A stretch of DNA of 64,000 nucleotides from Actinomycetes bacterium (GTDB taxonomy: Bacteria; Actinomycetota; Actinomycetes; Actinomycetales; Microbacteriaceae): positions 19,874-83,873 of the forward strand of contig JAKOTS010000111.1 in NCBI GenBank assembly GCA_029777095.1, written 5' to 3'. Position numbers and translations under genes: made by a program. Under the pieces are notes generated by a model. The model saw nothing but the letters and a program-made list of their open reading frames with translations. It did no database searches and had not been told where the DNA came from. Shown here piece after piece: positions 50,101-60,040 of this stretch; the first letter of the stretch is position 1, and the number at the start of each line of letters is the position of its first letter.

Positions 50101-50509
50101 CGGGCGTGGATGCGAGCACGGGCACACCCGCGGAAATCGCTCGCTCCTTGGCCGCAACCTTGTTGCCGGCCATCTGGAGGACCCCAGCAGGCGGGCCGAT
50201 GAAGGCGATGCCGTTTGCGGCGGCCTTCATGGCAAGCTCGGGGTTTTCGGCGAGAAAGCCATAACCCGGGTAGATCGCGTCGGCGCCGGACTCGAGTGCG
50301 ACGCGAATAATCTCGTCGACATCGAGATACGCACGGACGGGATGCCCGATCTCACCAATTTGGTAGGCCTCGTCCGCTTTCAAGCGGTGGAGGGAATTTC
50401 GGTCTTCGTATGGAAATACCGCGACGGTTCGGGCACCTAGTTCGTAGGCGGCCCGGAACGCACGAATCGCGATCTCTCCGCGGTTGGCGACGAGGATTTT
50501 GGTGAACAT
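47102..50509 (-). CDS. pyc: Pyruvate carboxylase
   Basis: 1135 aa; biotin carboxylase, carboxyltransferase and terminal biotinyl motif SIEAMKMEAAI. Confidence 0.97.
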   Translation of the reverse strand: MFTKILVANRGEIAIRAFRAAYELGARTVAVFPYEDRNSLHRLKADEAYQIGEIGHPVRAYLDVDEIIRVALESGADAIYPGYGFLAENPELAMKAAANGIAFIGPPAGVLQMAGNKVAAKERAISAGVPVLASTPASRDIDELLAGAEAIGFPLFAKAVAGGGGRGMRRVETKDELAPALAEAMREADSAFGDPTMFLEQAVLRPRHIEVQILADAEGGTVHLFERDCSVQRRHQKVIEIAPAPNISDELRAALHRDAVAFARSIGYVNAGTVEFLVDTVGARAGTHVFIEMNPRIQVEHTVTEEITDVDLVQAQMRIAAGATLAELGLEQSNIRQRGFALQCRITTEDPTQGFRPDTGKITTYRSPGGAGVRLDGGTINPGAQISPYFDSMLTKLTCRGRDYQTAVSRSRRALAEFRIRGVATNIPFLQAVLDDASFKKGDLSTSFIDERPELLRGRESKDRGTKILNWLVDVTVNKPNGSNPITVNPASKLPVLDLGQPAPAGSRQRLLELGPDGFARALREQKALAVTETTFRDAHQSLLATRLRTRDLTLVAPYVARLTPELFSVEAWGGATYDVALRFLGEDPWDRLAKLRETMPNLALQMLLRGRNTVGYTPYPTEVTDAFVREAADTGVDIFRIFDALNDVEQMRPAIDAVRATGTTVAEVALCYTGDLLNPGEDLYTLDYYLRLAEQIVDAGAHVLAIKDMAGLLRPAAASRLVTALRENFDLPVHVHTHDTPGGQLATLLAASDAGADAVDVASAPMAGTTSQPSMSSLIAALAHTERDTGIDLEAASALEPYWESVRMLYRPFESGLSGPTGRVYHHEIPGGQLSNLRQQAIALGLADDFELIEDMYAAANKILGRVPKVTPSSKVVGDLALYLAAVRADPSDFEEHPERYDVPDSVVGFMAGELGELPGGWPEPFRSKVLAGREVKIDIEPISEEDEDALGAGSATRRAALNRLLFPAPARSLAQVREVFGDLSVLDSADYLYGLAPGQEHVVEIDKGVRLYVGLEAIGEVDPKGLRTVMTTLNGQLRPVYARDRSVEVDSRLAEKADTSKSGQVAAPFSGVVTLRAAVGDVVAAGQPVASIEAMKMEAAITAPVAGVVQRVAIDATQQVDAGDLLVVIHPEH

Positions 50510-50583
50510 TCCAGCCTTTCAGGCATAGGTGCTCGGCGAAGGTTGTGTGTGCATCCAGCCTAGTAAAGGTAACGTGGTTGATT

Positions 50584-51396
50584 GTGCACGTACTTAGCGT
50601 TAGCTCTCTTAAGGGCGGAGTCGGAAAGACGACTGTCACCCTCGGTCTCGCGTCCGCCGCTTTTTCGAAAGGCGTGCGAACGCTGGTGGTCGACCTCGAC
50701 CCCCAGTCCGACGTCTCGACCGGCATGGACATCCAGGTCGCTGGGCGGCTGAACGTCGCCGACGTCCTCGCCAATCCCAAAGAGAAGGTTGTCCGCCAGG
50801 CCATCACTTCCAGCGGATGGGCGAAGGCGCATCCCGGCACGATCGACGTGATGATCGGCAGCCCGTCAGCGATCAACTTCGATGGGCCGCATCCGAGCGT
50901 CCGCGACGTGTGGAAGCTCGAAGAGGCGCTGGCAACCATCGAGGCCGACTACGACCTCGTGCTCATCGACTGTGCACCCTCGTTGAACGCGCTCACGCGC
51001 ACCGCGTGGGCCGCGAGCGACCGCGTCGTGGTTGTGACCGAGCCGGGCCTCTTCTCCGTCGCCGCCGCCGACCGTGCGCTCCGAGCGATCGAAGAGATTC
51101 GTCGCGGCCTGAGCCCGCGCCTCCAGCCGCTTGGCATCGTGGTGAACCGGGTGCGCCCGCAGTCGATCGAACACCAGTTCCGCATCAAAGAGTTGCGTGA
51201 CATGTTCGGTCCGCTCGTGCTCGCGCCGCAGTTGCCCGAGCGCACCTCATTGCAGCAGGCACAGGGCGCCGCAAAGCCCCTGCACATCTGGCCCGGCGAC
51301 TCGGCACAGGAGCTCGCCGCAGACTTCGACGCGCTCCTCGAACGCATCATGCGCACAGGGCGCATCGCATCGCCTGACGAGACCACCCGCCCGTAA
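50584..51396 (+). CDS. ParA family ATPase
   Basis: VHVLSVSSLKGGVGKTTVTLGLASAAFSKGVRTLVVDLDPQSDVST; start uncertain (ORF track begins 50545). Confidence 0.88.
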   Translation: MHVLSVSSLKGGVGKTTVTLGLASAAFSKGVRTLVVDLDPQSDVSTGMDIQVAGRLNVADVLANPKEKVVRQAITSSGWAKAHPGTIDVMIGSPSAINFDGPHPSVRDVWKLEEALATIEADYDLVLIDCAPSLNALTRTAWAASDRVVVVTEPGLFSVAAADRALRAIEEIRRGLSPRLQPLGIVVNRVRPQSIEHQFRIKELRDMFGPLVLAPQLPERTSLQQAQGAAKPLHIWPGDSAQELAADFDALLERIMRTGRIASPDETTRP

Positions 51397-51493
51397 GACC
51401 GACGTCTCGTGCCGAGGTCTGGGCACGGGCCACGGTTGCGCGCCGTCGCCAACGCCTACGAGCGCGCCGAAACGCGGTCGGGCGGGCCCGTGC

Positions 51494-52039
51494 TTATGCC
51501 GTGCGGACCGAGCGACGCGCTGCGAGCTCGTCCATGGGGTCTGGCGACTGCGGGTCGAGCTCGACGAGCGTGCTCTCAACCTCGCGGAGCACCTTGCCGA
51601 CGGCGATGCCGAAGACGCCCTGGCCGCGGCTGACGAGGTCGATGACCTCGTCGTTTGAGGTGCAGAGATAAACACTGGCGCCGTCACTCATGAGTGTCGT
51701 GCCTGCAAGATCGTGGATGCCGGCCGCCCGCAGTTCTTCGACGGCGGTGCGGATCTGCTGGAGCGAGATGCCCGTGTCGAGAAGGCGTTTCACGAGCTTC
51801 AGCACCAGGATGTCGCGGAAGCCGTAGAGGCGCTGCGAACCAGAACCGCTCGCGCCGCGCACGGTGGGCTGCACGAGCTCGGTGCGCGCCCAGTAGTCGA
51901 GCTGACGGTACGTGATGCCGGCCGCGCGCGCGGCAACAGCGCCGCGGTAGCCAGCGTTGTCGTCGATATCGAGCAGGCCGTCGGTGAACAACAGTTCGGC
52001 GTCGAATCGATGCGTGCCGACCGAGTCGCTTCCGTGCAT
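51494..52039 (-). CDS. MerR family transcriptional regulator (Rv1830-like)
   Basis: GYRGAVAARAAGITYRQLDYWARTELVQPTVRGASGSGSQRLYGFRDILVLKLVKRLLDTGISL. Confidence 0.85.
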   Translation of the reverse strand: MHGSDSVGTHRFDAELLFTDGLLDIDDNAGYRGAVAARAAGITYRQLDYWARTELVQPTVRGASGSGSQRLYGFRDILVLKLVKRLLDTGISLQQIRTAVEELRAAGIHDLAGTTLMSDGASVYLCTSNDEVIDLVSRGQGVFGIAVGKVLREVESTLVELDPQSPDPMDELAARRSVRTA

Positions 52040-52245
52040 CCCCGTGCCTCCCCTGTGTGAATCCTTCGGCGGGTTACTCCCCTGCCTTCTCCCACGCTAG
52101 TGGTGATGAAGTGGAGTGGCTGTGACATCCGCTGAATGAAATTGGCGTGTCGGCCCCGCGGCGTTCTGAGCAGTCTACGCCCTGGTCTGAAAAGCCCTCT
52201 CGAACCGGTCAACCACGGCGAGCGACCCTGAATTTTGGTGCGTGT

Positions 52246-52944
52246 CTACGGGATCAACCGCGTGAGCGCGGATGCCACGAACGCCTGTCGCACGTCGTCG
52301 AGACGCCGCGCAAGCTCGGGCGCAAGTTCGCTTGCCTTGGCCCGGCTTCCTGCGTCTTGACGCCGCAGCAGCACCGAAAGTGACGACTCGATGAGCGCAA
52401 CTTCGCGCTCTGCGCTTGCCCGCATCGCGCGCAGGTGGCGCGGCTCAATGCCGTGACGATCGAGGGCGACGAGCGCACGCATCATCGAGATCGTGTCTTC
52501 ACCGTAGTGCTCGGCAGGCGCGATGATCCCCGTGCTAATCGCATCGTTCAGGAGTTGGGGCGCGGCACCAGTGCTGCTGAGGAGGTCGGTGCGGCGATAC
52601 CGGCGGCCGGCAGGAATGATCGTTGGCGGCGGCTCGTGGGTCTGGCCAGGATGCGACGGGCTCCGCCCAGCATCAAGATCGCCGAGGTAGTCGCGAATCA
52701 CGCTGTGCGGCATGTAGTGATCGCGCTGCAGCGTCAGCGCAACTCGCAACCGTTCGACGTCGTTCGGCGAGAACTTGCGGTAACCCGAGTCGGTCCGTGA
52801 GGGCGTGACAATGCCCTGCACCTCAAGAAACCGGAGCTTCGAGGCCGAGAGCTTCGGAAAATCTGGCGTCAGGCGCGCGAGCACCTGCCCAATGCTCAGC
52901 AATCCCGAGCCGGTCGCGTCTTCCCTTGCCGCCGAGGCCGACAT
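52246..52944 (-). CDS. ftsR: MerR-like regulator FtsR (Rv1828-like)
   Basis: LLSIGQVLARLTPDFPKLSASKLRFLEVQGIVTPSRTDSGYRKFSPNDVERLRVALTLQRDHYMPHSVIRDYL. Confidence 0.85.
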   Translation of the reverse strand: MSASAAREDATGSGLLSIGQVLARLTPDFPKLSASKLRFLEVQGIVTPSRTDSGYRKFSPNDVERLRVALTLQRDHYMPHSVIRDYLGDLDAGRSPSHPGQTHEPPPTIIPAGRRYRRTDLLSSTGAAPQLLNDAISTGIIAPAEHYGEDTISMMRALVALDRHGIEPRHLRAMRASAEREVALIESSLSVLLRRQDAGSRAKASELAPELARRLDDVRQAFVASALTRLIP

Positions 52945-52954
52945 GCCGTGGCGC

Positions 52955-53467
52955 CTAGCCCGCGGCCCGAGACAGGTCGCGAGGCGAGACGAAGAAGGTG
53001 AGACGGAACTTTCCGATGCGCACCTCGGAGCCATTCGAGAGCGTCCCGCGATCGAGACGCTCACCGTTCACATACGTGCCGTTCAACGACCGCTGGTCGA
53101 CGATCTCGAATGCAGCACCCGCACGGGTGATTTCGGCGTGCCGGCGCGACACCGTCACGTCGTCAAAGAAGATATCGGCCTCGGGGTGACGCCCGACCGT
53201 GGTCACATCGCTGTCGAGGAGGTACCGCGCGCCAGCCGTCGGACCGGAACGCACCAGGAACAGCGCAGCACCGGCCGGCAACGCCGCGATGGAGTCGCGT
53301 TCGGTCGCGGTCAGATCAGCACCAAACGGCACAAAGGAGAGGTCAGAATCGTGACCAAAAGTCTGCGTCGTATCGTGCATCCCCGTTGCGGGGCCTGAGG
53401 CGTGCTGCCCCGGGCGCACCACATCGTCGTGGCCTTGCTGATCCGATCCAGACACTGTGTCTCCCAT
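52955..53467 (-). CDS. FHA domain protein (GarA/OdhI-like)
   Basis: GARYLLDSDVTTVGRHPEADIFFDDVTVSRRHAEITRAGAAFEIVDQRSLNGTYVNGERLD; N-terminal DTTQTF. Confidence 0.9.
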   Translation of the reverse strand: MGDTVSGSDQQGHDDVVRPGQHASGPATGMHDTTQTFGHDSDLSFVPFGADLTATERDSIAALPAGAALFLVRSGPTAGARYLLDSDVTTVGRHPEADIFFDDVTVSRRHAEITRAGAAFEIVDQRSLNGTYVNGERLDRGTLSNGSEVRIGKFRLTFFVSPRDLSRAAG

Positions 53468-53544
53468 CTATCTTCAAGACTACCCGATGCCCCAGGCCCT
53501 CGAACAAGAAGGTCTAGCACCTCGCCCCGGCGTAGGCTGGTGGC

Positions 53545-54183
53545 ATGCATCTCGCCCGTCGCTTTTCCCCAGTTCTCGCCGCGATTTTTGCCTTCGTGGT
53601 CGCCGCCGCCGTGTTTGGGTCGGTTGCACCTCCCGCGCAGGCACACGACGGCCTCGCGACTTCGAGCCCCGCCGCGGACGCCGTACTTGACGTCGCGCCG
53701 ACCGAGATCACGCTGAGCTTCACGGGCAATATCCTGGGCGACGCGGGTGCGAACGCGGTGATCGTCACCGATGCTTCCGGCGCACAGGTGCAGTCGGGCA
53801 CCGTGTCGGTCGACGGCGCCGTGGTCACCCAGCCGCTCACGCCAGAGCTCGAGAACGGCGCCTTCACTGTGACGTGGCGAGTGGTCTCGAGCGACGGTCA
53901 CCCAATTTCTGGCGAGTATGTCTTTCACGTGGATGCCCCGGCCCCGGCCCCCAGCGCGGCACCAACCGAAAGCGCGGCACCGTCGGCCGCTCCCGTCGAA
54001 TCGCCGTCGGCTGATGTGACCGCGACCCCGCTCGACGGCCCGACCACCGGCCAACCGGGCGAGCAGTCCGACGGCGGTCTCTCACCCTGGGGCATCGCGG
54101 GCATTGTGGTCGCGGTTCTCGCGGTCGTGGCGCTCACGATTGGCATCATTCGTTACCGCGCACAGCGCCGCCAGCAGAGCTAG
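53545..54183 (+). CDS. CopC domain copper-resistance-type secreted/membrane protein
   Basis: Signal peptide ending [31 protein letters not shown]-terminal TM. Confidence 0.9.
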   Translation: MHLARRFSPVLAAIFAFVVAAAVFGSVAPPAQAHDGLATSSPAADAVLDVAPTEITLSFTGNILGDAGANAVIVTDASGAQVQSGTVSVDGAVVTQPLTPELENGAFTVTWRVVSSDGHPISGEYVFHVDAPAPAPSAAPTESAAPSAAPVESPSADVTATPLDGPTTGQPGEQSDGGLSPWGIAGIVVAVLAVVALTIGIIRYRAQRRQQS

Positions 54184-54193
54184 GCTTGAAGAC

Positions 54194-55594
54194 ATGCCTG
54201 CTCACTATGATGTTGTGATTCTCGGTGCTGGCCCCGGCGGATATGTTGCCGCCGTTCGCGCCGCCCAGCTCGGCCTCAAGGTCGCGATCGTCGAAGAGAA
54301 GTATTGGGGCGGCGTGTGTTTGAACGTCGGCTGCATTCCTTCTAAGGCGCTCCTGCGCAACGCCGAACTTGCGCACATCTTCAACCATCAGGCATCCACA
54401 TTCGGTATGTCTGGCGATGTGCACTTCGACTTTGGTGCCGCCTTCGACCGCAGCCGCAGCGTTGCCGACGGCCGCGTCAAGGGCATCCACTTCGTGATGA
54501 AGAAGAACAAGGTCACCGAGTACGGCGGCCGCGGCACGTTCACCGATGCCAACACCATCTCGGTGGCCCTCACCGACGGCAGCACCGACACCATCACCTT
54601 CGATAACGCGATCATCGCCACCGGTTCGACCGTGCGGCTCTTGCCCGGCGTGCAGCTGAGCGAAAACGTCGTCACGTTCGAAGAGCAGATCATGACGCGC
54701 GAGCTGCCCGAGTCGATCGTCATCGTCGGCGCCGGCGCAATCGGCATGGAATTCGCGTACGTGCTGTCGAACTACGGCGTCAAGGTCACGATCATCGAAT
54801 TCCTCGATCGCGCGCTGCCGAACGAAGATGCCGACGTGTCGAAAGAGATCGCCAAGCAGTACAAGAACTACGGCATCGAGATCCTCACCTCGACCAAGGT
54901 CGAGACGGTTGTCGACAACGGCGACTCGGTCACCGTGACCTACACCGGCAAAGACGGCCAGCCCGGTCAGATCGTCGGGAGCAAGGTGCTCATGTCGATC
55001 GGCTTCGCACCCCAGGTCACCGGCTTCGGTCTCGAGAACACGGGCGTTTCGCTTACCGAGCGCGGCGCGATCGCGATCGACGACTACATGCGCACCAATG
55101 TGCCGCACATCTTCGCCATCGGTGACGTCACCGCCAAGCTCCAGCTCGCGCACGTTGCCGAGGCGCAGGGTGTCGTCGCGGCCGAGACGATCGGCCAGGC
55201 AGAGACCTTGCCGCTCGGCGATTACCGGATGATGCCGCGCGCCACGTTCTGCCAGCCCCAGGTTGCAAGCTTTGGCCTGACCGAACAGCAGGCAAAGGAC
55301 GAGGGCTACAACATCAAGGTTTCGACCTTCCCGTTCATGGCTAACGGCAAGGCGCACGGCCTCGGCGACCCAACGGGCTTCGTCAAGCTGATCGCCGAGG
55401 CAGAGCACGGCGAGTTGCTCGGCGGCCACCTGATCGGGCCCGACGTGTCTGAGCTGCTGCCTGAGCTGACTCTCGCGCAGAAGTGGGACCTCACGGCAAC
55501 CGAGCTCGCGCGCAACGTGCACACGCACCCGACGCTGAGCGAAGCGCTGCAAGAGGGCTTCCACGGCCTGACCGGGCACATGATCAACTTCTAG
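54194..55594 (+). CDS. lpdA: Dihydrolipoyl dehydrogenase
   Basis: [57 protein letters not shown]. Confidence 0.96.
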   Translation: MPAHYDVVILGAGPGGYVAAVRAAQLGLKVAIVEEKYWGGVCLNVGCIPSKALLRNAELAHIFNHQASTFGMSGDVHFDFGAAFDRSRSVADGRVKGIHFVMKKNKVTEYGGRGTFTDANTISVALTDGSTDTITFDNAIIATGSTVRLLPGVQLSENVVTFEEQIMTRELPESIVIVGAGAIGMEFAYVLSNYGVKVTIIEFLDRALPNEDADVSKEIAKQYKNYGIEILTSTKVETVVDNGDSVTVTYTGKDGQPGQIVGSKVLMSIGFAPQVTGFGLENTGVSLTERGAIAIDDYMRTNVPHIFAIGDVTAKLQLAHVAEAQGVVAAETIGQAETLPLGDYRMMPRATFCQPQVASFGLTEQQAKDEGYNIKVSTFPFMANGKAHGLGDPTGFVKLIAEAEHGELLGGHLIGPDVSELLPELTLAQKWDLTATELARNVHTHPTLSEALQEGFHGLTGHMINF

Positions 55595-55629
55595 CGACGC
55601 GCTGCCCCGGCATCCATTGCACAAAGACT

Positions 55630-55662
55630 GAAGCCGCCCTCACCGAACACGAGGGCGGCTTC
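55630..55662. terminator. Hairpin terminator between lpd and CYTH gene
   Basis: GAAGCCGCCCTC-N9-GAGGGCGGCTTC perfect 12-bp stem. Confidence 0.75.
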
Positions 55663-55686
55663 GGTGTTGGTGCACGCGTGTGTGGG

Positions 55687-56385
55687 TTACTCCCCCGCGC
55701 CTTCGACGCCGAGCGCGCGGCCAAGTTTTGATGCGGATGCCGACACCCGGCCCCCGGCCGCCACCACACGCGTCTCCAACGCGGCGAACAGCGCCTCGCG
55801 GCCGGCGTCATCGCCCGGTGCCGCCGGGCCCAGCTCGGCCTCCCACTCGCGCCAGGCGCGAACGCCCCCTCGACGCAGATCGGAGCCGGTGACACGATCG
55901 TCGACGAACTCGACGATCACCTCACCGCGCGCATCGCGCACGTTCCACACCGTGCGCGTGTTCTGCAACCGCGCCAACGGCAGCATGGGGGCGTCGCCGC
56001 ACCACTGCGCGATGGCCTCGGCGACGTGCTGCGGAATGTGCACGGGTGCGGGGCTGGCCGCGGCATCCGTCGACAACACAGCCGCAGACGACACGGGGGC
56101 GTCGCCGAGCGGCCACTGAAACTCTTGCCGACCGCCGTCTGGGCGCCTCGGGCCTTTGATGTGCCAACCCGCGTCGGGGCCGCCCTCGCGGCGACGCAAC
56201 GCCACGTGCGCGTGCGCCAGGGCCAAGTCGGCGCTGTCGAAGTAGAGCGCGTCGAGCATGCGTACCGCCGGGCCCTCGAGCGAGGCCGCCCCCGGGAGAT
56301 CACGGAGGGCCGGCAGTGCGGTCGACTCGTCGACGTCGTATTTGCGCTCTATCTCGATCGAGACTGTGGGTTCTGCATCGCTCAC
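55687..56385 (-). CDS. CYTH domain-containing protein
   Basis: VSIEIERKYDVDES (ExExK); GTG start 56385. Confidence 0.82.
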   Translation of the reverse strand: MSDAEPTVSIEIERKYDVDESTALPALRDLPGAASLEGPAVRMLDALYFDSADLALAHAHVALRRREGGPDAGWHIKGPRRPDGGRQEFQWPLGDAPVSSAAVLSTDAAASPAPVHIPQHVAEAIAQWCGDAPMLPLARLQNTRTVWNVRDARGEVIVEFVDDRVTGSDLRRGGVRAWREWEAELGPAAPGDDAGREALFAALETRVVAAGGRVSASASKLGRALGVEGAGE

Positions 56386-56387
56386 GC

Positions 56388-56603
56388 TCAGTCGCTTGTC
56401 GGGGCGATGTCTTCGGTCGAGCCTGCGTACTCGAACGTCGCCGCCGTGGGTCCGTCGGACGGGCCCGTGTTGGTCAGCGCGCCCACGCGGCGATAGATGA
56501 TCTGACCCTCGCCGTAGGGCACAATCAGCTGTTCGCCGACGGTCGGGTCCAAAGGAATAACCTGACCAGCCAGCGGTCCACCGTTCAAACGTGCAATTGC
56601 CAT
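56388..56603 (-). CDS. Small hypothetical protein (71 aa) coupled to CYTH gene
   Basis: MAIARLNGGPLAGQVIPLDPTVGEQLIVPYGEGQIIYRRVG; AGGAGGAG RBS. Confidence 0.7.
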   Translation of the reverse strand: MAIARLNGGPLAGQVIPLDPTVGEQLIVPYGEGQIIYRRVGALTNTGPSDGPTAATFEYAGSTEDIAPTSD

Positions 56604-56721
56604 GTCTCCTCCTAGATGTTGTGACCATAGCGCGGGTCTTAGCGTGCGGCGCTGAGGCGCTCCGGCGCGATAATCGCGCCTCACGAACCGGGCGTGCCGG
56701 GGCCCTCGGGCTGGTGCCGGG

Positions 56722-57639
56722 CTAGCGCTGCGGGTCGTAGCCCGCGAGCTGCCCCTCTGGCACCGTGTATTTGGTGATCAGCGTGCAGTCTTTCTCGCCG
56801 AGCCCCTCGTCGACGAGCCGCGCGAGCTGCGAAAGCACGAGGGCCGCGGCCGGAAGCTGTACCCCGGCGGCCTCGCCCGCCTGCACCGCGAGCGACACAT
56901 CTTTTTTGGCAAGGGTGCCGCTGAACGAGGCATCGAAGTTGTGATTTGCCGCCGCGGACGCCACGACACCGGGCACCGGGTACCACTTCTGCTGCGGCCA
57001 CGAGGCAGCCGACGACACGTTCGCGACGTCCCAGAACGTCTTCGCGTCGAGCCCCAGACGCGCGGCCAACTGCGAGCCCTCGGCGACCGCCAAGACGTCG
57101 ATCATCAGCATCATGTTGTTCACGAGCTTGGCCGCGATCCCATTGCCGGCTCCCCCGCATCGGATCGTCGACCCCGCCATCGCGGCAACGTACGCCTCAG
57201 CGCGGGCCACGTGTGCGTCCTCGCCGCCGAGCATGAACGTGAGTGTGCCGGCCTCGGCCCCTACCGTGCCGCCCGAGATGGGGGCATCCACAAATGCAAA
57301 CCCTGCCCGCTTCGAGCCCTCGTGACACCAGCGCGAGGTCTCGACGTCGACGGTAGAGGTGTCAAGCAGCAGCGCCCCGTGGTCGGCCAGCGCCCACACC
57401 CCGCCGTCACCGTCGTAGACGGCCCGCACATGTTCGGGCATCGGCAGGCTCGTGAACACGGCCTCGGCGCCGCGCACGGCGTCGGCCATGGTCGCGGCAA
57501 TCGTGACGCCCTGCTGGGCCGCCTCGGCACACGCATGCTCGCTGAGGTCGAAGCCCTTGACGGTATGCCCCGCGGCGACAAGATGCGCGCTCATGGGCGT
57601 GCCCATGTGCCCTAGACCGATCCATGCAATTGTTGCCAT
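56722..57639 (-). CDS. NAD(P)-dependent 3-hydroxyisobutyrate dehydrogenase-type oxidoreductase
   Basis: IAWIGLGHMGTPMSAHLVAAGHTVKGFD; FVDAPISGGTVGAEAGTLTFMLGG. Confidence 0.92.
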   Translation of the reverse strand: MATIAWIGLGHMGTPMSAHLVAAGHTVKGFDLSEHACAEAAQQGVTIAATMADAVRGAEAVFTSLPMPEHVRAVYDGDGGVWALADHGALLLDTSTVDVETSRWCHEGSKRAGFAFVDAPISGGTVGAEAGTLTFMLGGEDAHVARAEAYVAAMAGSTIRCGGAGNGIAAKLVNNMMLMIDVLAVAEGSQLAARLGLDAKTFWDVANVSSAASWPQQKWYPVPGVVASAAANHNFDASFSGTLAKKDVSLAVQAGEAAGVQLPAAALVLSQLARLVDEGLGEKDCTLITKYTVPEGQLAGYDPQR

Positions 57640-57756
57640 GTCGCTCCTCCTCGCAGGTGCGGGGGCGGGCGCGTGCTGGCACGCACCTCGCTATCCATGC
57701 TCAGGATGCCACGCTTCGCGCCGAAAGTCAGCGACGTTTTTTGCGAATCGGATGCC

Positions 57757-58758
57757 TCAGCCCCGGGGTCCGGCATCCGCCTTGCGCGCCGCCTCGAGCT
57801 CGCGTGTCGCCGCCACCACCGCGTCTTCGGCCAGCTGCACGCGGCGCTGCGCAAACGTCGTCGCGCCGAAGCGTGCCCGCACACGGTCGTGCTCCTCGGC
57901 GCCCGCGGTCGCGAGCCAGGCACCCGAGAGCAGGATCGCCTGGCTCGAAAGATTGAGCCAGAGCAGCAGCGTGATCAGCGACGCGAACGAGGCGAGCAAC
58001 GGATTGCCCATCGTGCCGCCAACGATGAGGCCCGAGAGGAGTTGCAGGACGGTCAGCGCGGCCCCGCCGAGGAGCGCGCTGCCCCAGAGAGTCCGCGCGG
58101 CGAACCGTACTCCGGGGAGCACACGCAGCAGGAGCGCGACGACCAGCACATCGAGCGCGAAGATCACCGCGATCGATAGGACGTCGGCACCGAGTGTCAC
58201 GATCTGGGTATTGCCGAGCCCGAACAGGCCCAGAGTCCACCCGAGGGCCGAGGTCCCGAAGACCGTCAGCCCCGCGGCGACGACGAACGCGACACCGAGC
58301 AGCAGGGCGACCCCGACCTGTTGCAGGATCACCCAGATGAAAAAGGGTTGGTCGGCTGGGGCATCCACCATCTGTCGCAGTGCCTGCCGTAGCGAACCGA
58401 CGGCGCCCAGCGCCGCGCCGACGAGACCGACGAGCGCGATGATCCCGGCGACGGTGAACTCCATCGGCTGCAAAAGCTCGGCCGGGTCGACGGCACCGAT
58501 CAGGCCCGGGATGAGGCGGTCGAGCATCGTGATCAGTGCATCGAATGCCTCCGGGTTCGCAACGAGCCAGAGCGCGGCGACCGAAAACCCGAGAAACACG
58601 GCGGCGAAGAGCGAGAACAGCGCCCGATAGGTGACGCTGTCGGCCAGCATCGGGCCGCGATTGTCCTGGTAATGCAAGAGTGCACGCACGATGCGGAGCC
58701 GGAGGGCAAACGCGATCAAGCGGGCTACAAATCCCTGTGACTGCGTGGTGTCGGCCAT
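57757..58758 (-). CDS. YihY/BrkB family inner membrane protein
   Basis: YQDNRGPMLADSVTYRALFSLFAAVFLG and multiple TMs. Confidence 0.9.
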   Translation of the reverse strand: MADTTQSQGFVARLIAFALRLRIVRALLHYQDNRGPMLADSVTYRALFSLFAAVFLGFSVAALWLVANPEAFDALITMLDRLIPGLIGAVDPAELLQPMEFTVAGIIALVGLVGAALGAVGSLRQALRQMVDAPADQPFFIWVILQQVGVALLLGVAFVVAAGLTVFGTSALGWTLGLFGLGNTQIVTLGADVLSIAVIFALDVLVVALLLRVLPGVRFAARTLWGSALLGGAALTVLQLLSGLIVGGTMGNPLLASFASLITLLLWLNLSSQAILLSGAWLATAGAEEHDRVRARFGATTFAQRRVQLAEDAVVAATRELEAARKADAGPRG

Positions 58759-58835
58759 CGCTCCAGCCTAATGAAGCATGAGGATCTTGCAACGAAGCCT
58801 GCATTCACAGTTCGCTCCGGGTTGCGCGGGCTAGT

Positions 58836-60023
58836 GTGACAATCAGCGATCGGCGTCTTGCCTTTGGCGCAGGCGCAACGCTCTTCCGTTGCCGTTCGAT
58901 CGGACTCAGCATCTCTTCACTCTCTGCTCCCGGAGCGTCACAGTTGGGTCCCGTCCGCGAAACGCGTCTTCGCACCGGCTTCTCGCCCGACATCGCACAG
59001 AGCTACACCGCCGTCGCTCGTGTCGTTCGCGAGATGGGCCTGCTCGAGCGGACCCGCATCTTCTACGGCGCGCTCGCGCTGGGCCTCGTTGCGGCCCTCG
59101 TCGCCGTCGGTTTTGGCATCTGGTTGCTCGGCGACAGCTGGCTGCAGCTGCTCATGGCCGGCGCGCTCGGCATCATCTTCACGCAGTTTGCGTTCCTCGC
59201 ACACGAGGCATCCCACCGTCAGATCTTGAAGTCGGGCCCGGCAAACGACCGCATCGGTCGGTTCCTGGCGACATTCGTTGTGGGCATGAGTTACGCGTGG
59301 TGGATGAACAAGCACACCCGCCACCACGGCAACCCGAACAAGATCGGCAAGGACCCCGACATCGAGATCGACACGATCTCGTTTATCGAAGAAGACGCCG
59401 CAAAGGCCAAGGGCCTGATCGCGCTCATCACACGCAAGCAGGGTTACCTCTGCTTCCCGCTCCTGACGCTTGAGGGCATCAACCTGCACTACATCTCGAT
59501 CCGCACGCTCTTCTCGCGCAAGCCGGTCAAGGGCCGCTGGATCGAAATCTCGGCAATCGCGCTGCGCTTCGCCATCTACCTCACCGTGCTGTTCATGTTC
59601 CTGCCGCTTGGCATGGCATTCGCATTCATCGGTGTGCAACTGGCAGTCTTCGGCGTCTACATGGGTGCGGCGTTTGCCCCCAACCACAAGGGCATGCCGA
59701 TCATCCCGGCCGACGTCAAGCTCGACTTCTTCAGCAAGCAGGTACTCACCTCGCGCAACGTGTCGGGCGGCTGGTGGGCAAGCGCCCTGACCGGTGGGCT
59801 CAACTACCAGATCGAGCACCACCTGTTCCCGAACATGCCGCGCCTGCACCTCGCTCGCGCCCGCGAAATCGTGCGTGAGCACTGCGCGACGCTCGACGTT
59901 CCCTACACCGAGACCACGCTGCTGCGCTCGTACGCCATCGTCATCGAATACCTCAACCGGGTGGGGCTTTCGGCCCGCGACCCGTTCGACTGCCCGATGG
60001 TGCAGCAGTTCCGACGCTCATAG
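58836..60023 (+). CDS. Membrane fatty acid desaturase
   Basis: HEASH, HTRHHGNPN, NYQIEHHLFPNMPR histidine boxes; true start may be further downstream (for example TTG 58944). Confidence 0.88.
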   Translation: MTISDRRLAFGAGATLFRCRSIGLSISSLSAPGASQLGPVRETRLRTGFSPDIAQSYTAVARVVREMGLLERTRIFYGALALGLVAALVAVGFGIWLLGDSWLQLLMAGALGIIFTQFAFLAHEASHRQILKSGPANDRIGRFLATFVVGMSYAWWMNKHTRHHGNPNKIGKDPDIEIDTISFIEEDAAKAKGLIALITRKQGYLCFPLLTLEGINLHYISIRTLFSRKPVKGRWIEISAIALRFAIYLTVLFMFLPLGMAFAFIGVQLAVFGVYMGAAFAPNHKGMPIIPADVKLDFFSKQVLTSRNVSGGWWASALTGGLNYQIEHHLFPNMPRLHLARAREIVREHCATLDVPYTETTLLRSYAIVIEYLNRVGLSARDPFDCPMVQQFRRS

Positions 60024-60040
60024 CCGCGTACCTTTGATCT

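Noticed and set aside
54146-55624. 492-aa minus-strand ORF
   Set aside because: Antisense to lpd; low-complexity Arg/Asp/Val composition typical of shadow ORFs.
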